Assembly: GCF_038502225.1 (NCBI RefSeq)
Contig: NW_027195232.1
Location: forward strand, 124,001-188,000
DNA: 64,000 nt
Reading direction: 5' to 3'
DNA from: Cherax quadricarinatus
Taxonomy: Eukaryota; Arthropoda; Malacostraca; Decapoda; Parastacidae
The notes under the pieces were generated by a model. The model searched no databases. It was not told where the DNA came from and saw nothing but the letters and a program-made list of their open reading frames with translations. Below, one piece after another: positions 58,301-64,000 of the stretch. Position numbers and translations under genes: made by a program. Position 1 is the first letter of the stretch, and each line of letters begins with the position of its first letter.

Positions 58301-61300
58301 CCATCATCAGTAAAGTGATGGAGTCACTTAAGTTACAGTAGCACCATCATCAGTAAAGTGATGGAGTCACTTAAGTTACAGTAGCTGTCACCATCATCAG
58401 TAAAGTGATGGAGTCACTTAAGTTACAGTAGCTGTCACCATCATCAGTAAAGTGATGGAGTCACTTAAGTTACAGTAGCTGTCACCATCATCAGTAAAGT
58501 GATGGAGTCACTTAAGTTACAGTAGCTGTGACCATCATCAGTAAAGTGATGGAGTCACTTAAGTTACAGTAGCTGTCACCATCATCAGTAAAGTGATGGA
58601 GTCACTTATGTTACAGTAGCTGTGACCATCATGAGTAAAGTGATGGAGTCACTAAAGTTACAGTAGCTGTCACCATCATCAGTAAAGTGATGGAGTCACT
58701 TAAGTTACAGTAGCTGTCACCATCATCAGTAAAGTGATGGAGTCACTTAAGTTACAGTAGCTGTCACCATCATCAGTAAAGTGATGGAGTCACTTAAGTT
58801 ACAGTAGCTGTCACCATCATCAGTAAAGTGATGGAGTCACTTAAGTTACAGTAGCTGTCACCATCATCAGTAAAGTGATGGAGTCACTTAAGTTACAGTA
58901 GCTGTCACCATCATCAGTAAAGTGATGGAGTCACTTAAGTTACAGTAGCTGTCACCATCATCAGTAAAGTGATGGAGTCACTTAAGTTACAGTAGCTGTC
59001 ACCATCATCAGTAAAGTGATGGAGTCACTTAAGTTACAGTAGCTGTCACCATCATCAGTAAAGTGATGGAGTCACTTAAGTTACAGTAGCTGTCACCATC
59101 ATCAGTAAAGTGATGGAGTCACTTAAGTTACAGTAGCTGTCACCATCATCAGTAAAGTGATGGAGTCACTTAAGTTACAGTAGCTGTTCATCATTAAAGT
59201 GATGGAGTCACTTAAGTTACAGTAGCTGTCACCATCATCAGGAAAGTGATGGAGTCACTTAAGTTACAGTAGTAAAGTGATGGAGTCACTTAAGTTACAG
59301 TAGTGTCACCATCATCAGTAAAGTGATGGAGTCACTTAAGTTACAGTAAAGTAAGTTACAGTAGCTGTCACCATCATCAGTAAAGTGATGGAGTCACTTA
59401 AGTTACAGTAGCTGTCACCATCATCAGTAAAGTGATGGAGTCACTTAAGTTACAGTAGCTGTCACCATCATCAGTAAAGTGATGGAGTCACTTAAGTTAC
59501 AGTAGCTGTCACCATCATCAGTAAAGTGATGGAGTCACTTAAGTTACAGTAGCTGTCACCATCATCAGTAAAGTGATGGAGTCACTTAAGTTACAGTAGC
59601 TGTCACCATCATCAGTAAAGTGATGGAGTCACTTAAGTTACAGTAGCTGTCACCATCATCAGTAAAGTGATGGAGTCACTTAAGTTACAGTAGGTGTCAC
59701 CATCATCAGTAAAGTGATGGAGTCACTTAAGTTACAGTAGCTGTCACCATCATCAGTAAAGTGATGGAGTCACGTAAGTTACAGTAGCTGTGACCATCAT
59801 CAGTAAAGTGATGGAGTCACTTAAGTTACAGTAGCTGTCACCATCATCAGTAAAGTGATGGAGTCACTTAAGTTACAGTAGCTGTGACCATCATCAGTAA
59901 AGTGATGGAGTCACTTAAGTTACAGTAGCTGTGACCATCATCAGTAAAGTGATGGAGTCACTTAAGTTAAAGTAGCTGTCGATATCATCAGTAAAGTGAT
60001 GGAGTCACTTAAGTTACAGTAGCTGTCACCATCATCAGTAAAGTGATGGAGTCACTTAAGTTACAATAGCTGTCACCATTATCAGTAAAGTGATGGAGCC
60101 ACTTAAGTTACAGTAGCTGTGACCATCATCAGTAAAGTGATGGAGTCACTTAAGTTACAGTAGCTGTGACCATCATCAGTAAAATGGAGTCACTTAAGTT
60201 ACAATAGCTGTGACCATCATCAGTAAAGTGATGGAGTCACTTAAGTTACAGTAGCTGTGACCATCATGAGTAAAGTGATGGAGTCACTAAAGTTACAGTA
60301 GCTGTCACCATCATCAGTAAAGTGATGGAGTCACTTAAGTTACAGTCGCTGTAACCATCATCAGTAAAGTGATGGAGTCACTTAAGTTATAGTAGCTGTC
60401 ACCATCATCAGTAAAGTGATGGAGTCACTTAAGTTACAGTAGCTGTCACCATCATCAGTAAAGTGATGGAGTCACTTAAGTTACAGTAGCTGTCACCATC
60501 ATCAGTAAAGTGATGGAGTCACTTAAGTTACAGTAGCTGTCACCATCATCAGTAAAGTGATGGAGTCACTTAAGTTACAGTAGCTGTGACCATCATCAGT
60601 AAAGTGATGGAGTCACTTAAGTTACAGTAGCTGTCACCACCATTAGTAAAGTGATGGAGTCACTTAAGTTACAGTAGCTGTCACCATCATCAGTAAAGTG
60701 ATGGAGTCACTGAAGTTACAGTAGCTGTGACCATCATCAGTAAAGTGATGGAGTCACTTAAGTTACAGTAGCTGTGACCATCATCAGTAAAGTGATGGAG
60801 TCACTTAAGTTACAGTAGCTGTGACCATCATCAGTAAAGTGATGGAGTCACTTAAGTTACAGTAGCTGTGACCATCATCAGTAAAGTGATGGAGTCACTT
60901 AAGTTACAGTAGCTGTCACCATCATCAGTAAAGTGATGGAGTCACTTAAGTTACAGTAGCTGTCACCATCATCAGTAAAGTGATGGAGTCACTTAAGTTA
61001 CAGTAGCTGTCACATCATCATCACAGTTACAGTAGCTGTGAGTAAAGTGATGGAGTCACTAAAGTTACAGTAGCTGTCACCATCATCAGTAAAGTGATGG
61101 AGTCACTTAAGTTACAGTAGCAGTAAAGTGATGGAGTCACCAGTAGCTGTCACCATCATCAGTAAAGTGATGGAGTCACTTAAGTTACAGTAGCTGTCGC
61201 CATCATCAGTAAAGTGATGGAGTCACTTAAGTTACAGTAGCTGTCACCATCATCAGTAAAGTGATGGAGTCACTTAAGTTACAGTAGCTGTCACCATCAT

Positions 61301-64000
61301 CAGTAAAGTGATGGAGTCAGTAAAGTGATGGAGTCACTTAAGTTACAGTAGTAAAGTCACTTAAGTTACAGTAGCTGTCACCATCATCAGTAAAGTGATG
61401 GAGTCACTTAATACAGTATGTGATGGACTATCATCAGTAAAGTGATGGAGTCACTTAAGTTGCAGTAGCTGTCACCATCATCAGTAAAGTGATGGAGTCA
61501 CTTAAGTTACAGTAGCTGTCACCATCATCAGTAAAGTGATGGAGTCACTTAAGTTACAGTAGCTGTCACCATCATCAGTAAAGTGATGGAGTCACTTAAG
61601 TTACAGTAGCTGTCACCATCATCAGTAAAGTGATGCAGTCACTTATGTTACATCAGTAAAGTGATGGAGTAGTTACAGTAGCTGTCACCATCATCAGTAA
61701 AGTGATGGAGTCACTTAAGTTACAGTAGCTGTCACCATCATCAGTAAAGTGATGGAGTCACTTAAGTTACAGTAGCTGTCACCATCATCAGTAAAGTGAT
61801 GGAGTCACTTAAGTTACAGTAGCTGTCACCATCATCAGTAAAGTGATGGAGTCACTTAAGTTACAGTAGCTGTCACCATCATCAGTAAAGTGATGGAGTC
61901 ACTTAAGTTACAGTAGCTGTCACCATCATCAGTAAAGTGATGGAGTCACTTAAGTTACAGTAGCTGTCACCATCATCAGTAAAGTGATGGAGTCACTTAA
62001 GTTACAGTAGTCACCATCATCAGTAAAGTGATGGAGTCACTTAAGTTACAGTAGTAGCTGTCACCATCATCAGTAAAGTGATGGAGTCACAGTCACTTAA
62101 GTTACAGTAGCTGTCACCATTAGTAAAGTGATGGAGTCACTTAAGTTACAGTAGCTGTCACCATCATCAGTAAAGTGATGGAGTCACTTAAGTTACAGTA
62201 GCTGTGACCATCATCAGTAAAGTGATGGAGTCACTTAAGTTACAGTAGCTGTGACCATCATCAGTAAAGTGATGGAGTCACTTAAGTTACAGTAGCTGTC
62301 ACCATCATCAGTAAAGTGATGGAGTCACTTAAGTTACAGTAGCTGTGACCATCATCAGTAAAGTGATGGAGTCACTTAAGTTACAGTAGCTGTCACCATC
62401 ATCAGTAAAGTGATGGAGTCACTTAAGTTACAGTAGCTGTCACCATCATCAGTAAAGTGATGGAGTCACTTAAGTTACAGTAGCTGTCACCATCATCAGT
62501 AAAGTGATGGAGTCACTTAAGTTACAGTAGCTGTCACCATCATCAGTAAAGTGATGGAGTCACTTAAGTTACAGTAGCTGTGACCATCATCAGTAAAGTG
62601 ATGGAGTCACTTAAGTTACAGTAGCTGTCACCATCATCAGTAAAGTGATGGAGTCACTTAAGTTACAGTAGCTGTCACCATCATCAGTAAAGTGATGGAG
62701 TCACTTAAGTTACAGTAGCTGTCACCATCATCAGTAAAGTGATGGAGTCACTTAAGTTACAGTAGCTGTCACCATCATCAGTAAAGTGATGGAGTCACTT
62801 AAGTTACAGTAGCTGTCACCATCATCAGTAAAGTGATGGAGTCACTTAAGTTACAGTAGCTGTCACCATCATCAGTAAAGTGATGGAGTCACTTAAGTTA
62901 CAGTAGCTGTGTCACCATCATCAGTAAAGTGATGGAGTCACTTAAGTTACAGTAGCTGTGACCATCATCAGTAAAGTGATGGAGTCACTTAAGTTACAGT
63001 AGCTGTGACCATCATCAGTAAAGTGATGGAGTCACTTAAGTTACAGTAGCTGTCACCATCATCAGTAAAGTGATGGAGTCACTTTAGTTACAGTAGCTGT
63101 CACCATCATCAATAAAGTGATGGAGCCACTTAAGTTACAGTAGCTGTCACCATCATCATTAAAGTGATGGAGTCACTTAAGTTACAGTAGCTGTGACCAT
63201 CATGAGTAAAGTGATGGAGTCACTTAAGTTACAGTAGCAGTGACCATCATCAGTAAAGTGATGGAGTCACTTAAGTTACAGTAGCTGTCGCCATCATCAG
63301 TAAAGTGATGGAGTCACTTAAGTTACAGTAGCTGTCCCCATCAGCAGTAAAGTGATGGAGTCACTTACGTTACAGTAGCTGTGACCATCATCAGTAAAGT
63401 GATGGAGTCACTTAAGTTACAGTAGCTGTCACCATCATCAGTAAAGTGATGGAGTCACTTTAGTTACAGTAGCTGTGACCATCATCAGTAAAGTGATGGA
63501 GTCACTTTAGTTACAGTAGCTGTCACCATTATCAGTAAAGTGATGGAGTCACTTAAGTTACAGTTGCTGTGACCATCATCTGTAAAGTGATGGAGTCACT
63601 TAAGTTACAGTTGCTGTGACCATCATCAGTAAAGTGATGGAGTCACTTAAGTTACAGTAGCTGTCACCATCATCAGTAAAGTGATGGAGTCACTTAAGTT
63701 ACAGTTGCTGTCACCATCATCAGTAAAGTGATGGAGTCACTTAAGTTACAGTAGCTGTCACCATCATCAGTAAAGTGATGGAGTCACTTAAGTTACAGTA
63801 GCTGTGACCATCATCTGTAAAGTGATGGAGTTACTTAAGTTACAGTAGCTGTCACCATCATCAGTAAAGTGATGGAGTCACTTAAGTTACAGTAGCTGTC
63901 ACCATCATCAGTAAAGTGAGGGAGTCACTTAAGTTACAGTAGCTGTCACCATCATCAGTAAAGTGATGGAGTCACTTAAGTTACAGTAGCTGTCACCATC
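37375..64000. repeat. 47-bp satellite array, at least 26.6 kb (about 565 units), open at the right edge
   Basis: The unit contains GTCACTTAAGTTACAGTAGC, TGTCACCATCATCAGTAAAG and TGATGGA. The main polymorphism is TGTGACC versus TGTCACC. Stops (TAA, TAG) occur in every unit, so no long frames exist here. The first three units carry CATGAGTAAAATGATGG, a form not dominant elsewhere. The unit has two partial dyads: GTGATGGAGTCAC, and CTTAAG inside GTCACTTAAGTTAC. Truncated or fused units cluster at about 37790, 38615, 40895-40950, 42000-42280, 43470, 50640-50960, 53440-53620, 56200-56270, 57950-58110, 61010-61430 and 62015-62100. No transposon or gene interrupts the array. Confidence 0.98.

Noticed and set aside
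37375..64000. CRISPR-like array of regularly spaced repeats
   Set aside because: There are no unique spacers: the entire 47-bp unit repeats, and the genome is eukaryotic.

Overview
The window reads as repeat-dense, gene-poor nuclear DNA of a multicellular eukaryote. No host gene, tRNA, rRNA, operon, ribosome binding site or CRISPR array is visible. Every convincing coding region is retroelement-derived: two Penelope-like elements (PLEs) plus PLE ends, a CR1-like LINE, an RTE-like LINE, a Gypsy-type gag/protease fragment and a possible third LINE remnant. Most of the rest is tandem repeat. The mix of PLEs with GIY-YIG endonuclease, CR1/RTE LINEs, very long simple repeats and kilobase satellites suggests an arthropod, most likely a decapod crustacean. 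That placement is inference from general familiarity, not from a search.

Layout, 1-9 kb: an inverted partial PLE copy (1-1163) lies head to head with a PLE carrying one uninterrupted 727-codon ORF (1216-3399). Its 3' region holds a TATA-like motif, a hammerhead-like hairpin and an AATAAA. A 21-bp minisatellite (3675-6715) separates it from a 5'-truncated, frameshifted CR1-like LINE (6904-8840). 9-17 kb: a 42-bp array split by a SINE/LINE-end insertion, a 260-270-bp direct duplication, an (AT)n tract, and 20-bp, 90-bp and 41-bp arrays. 16.4-17.0 kb: two PLE ends head to head around a 50-bp perfect palindrome. 17.0-22.0 kb: a Gypsy gag/protease fragment running straight into a 38-bp satellite of about 4 kb.

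22-33 kb: a possible LINE remnant, simple repeats, a 34-bp array abutting a 5'-truncated RTE-like ORF (24020-25054), a 16-bp array (26.0-28.1 kb), a 227-bp (CA)n tract, a pair of SINE-like units and a second, decayed PLE (30.7-32.1 kb). 33.3-37.4 kb: a 33-bp satellite. 37.4 kb to the end: a 47-bp satellite that runs off the window, with at least about 565 units.

The elements do not form a pathway. The recurring theme is satellite arrays starting or stopping at retroelement ends. The clearest case is a diverged copy of the 47-bp satellite unit embedded at the 3' tail of the RTE-like LINE, 12 kb before the large array. Long uninterrupted frames in the 21-, 33-, 38-, 42- and 90-bp arrays come from the repeat units lacking stop codons and are not treated as genes.
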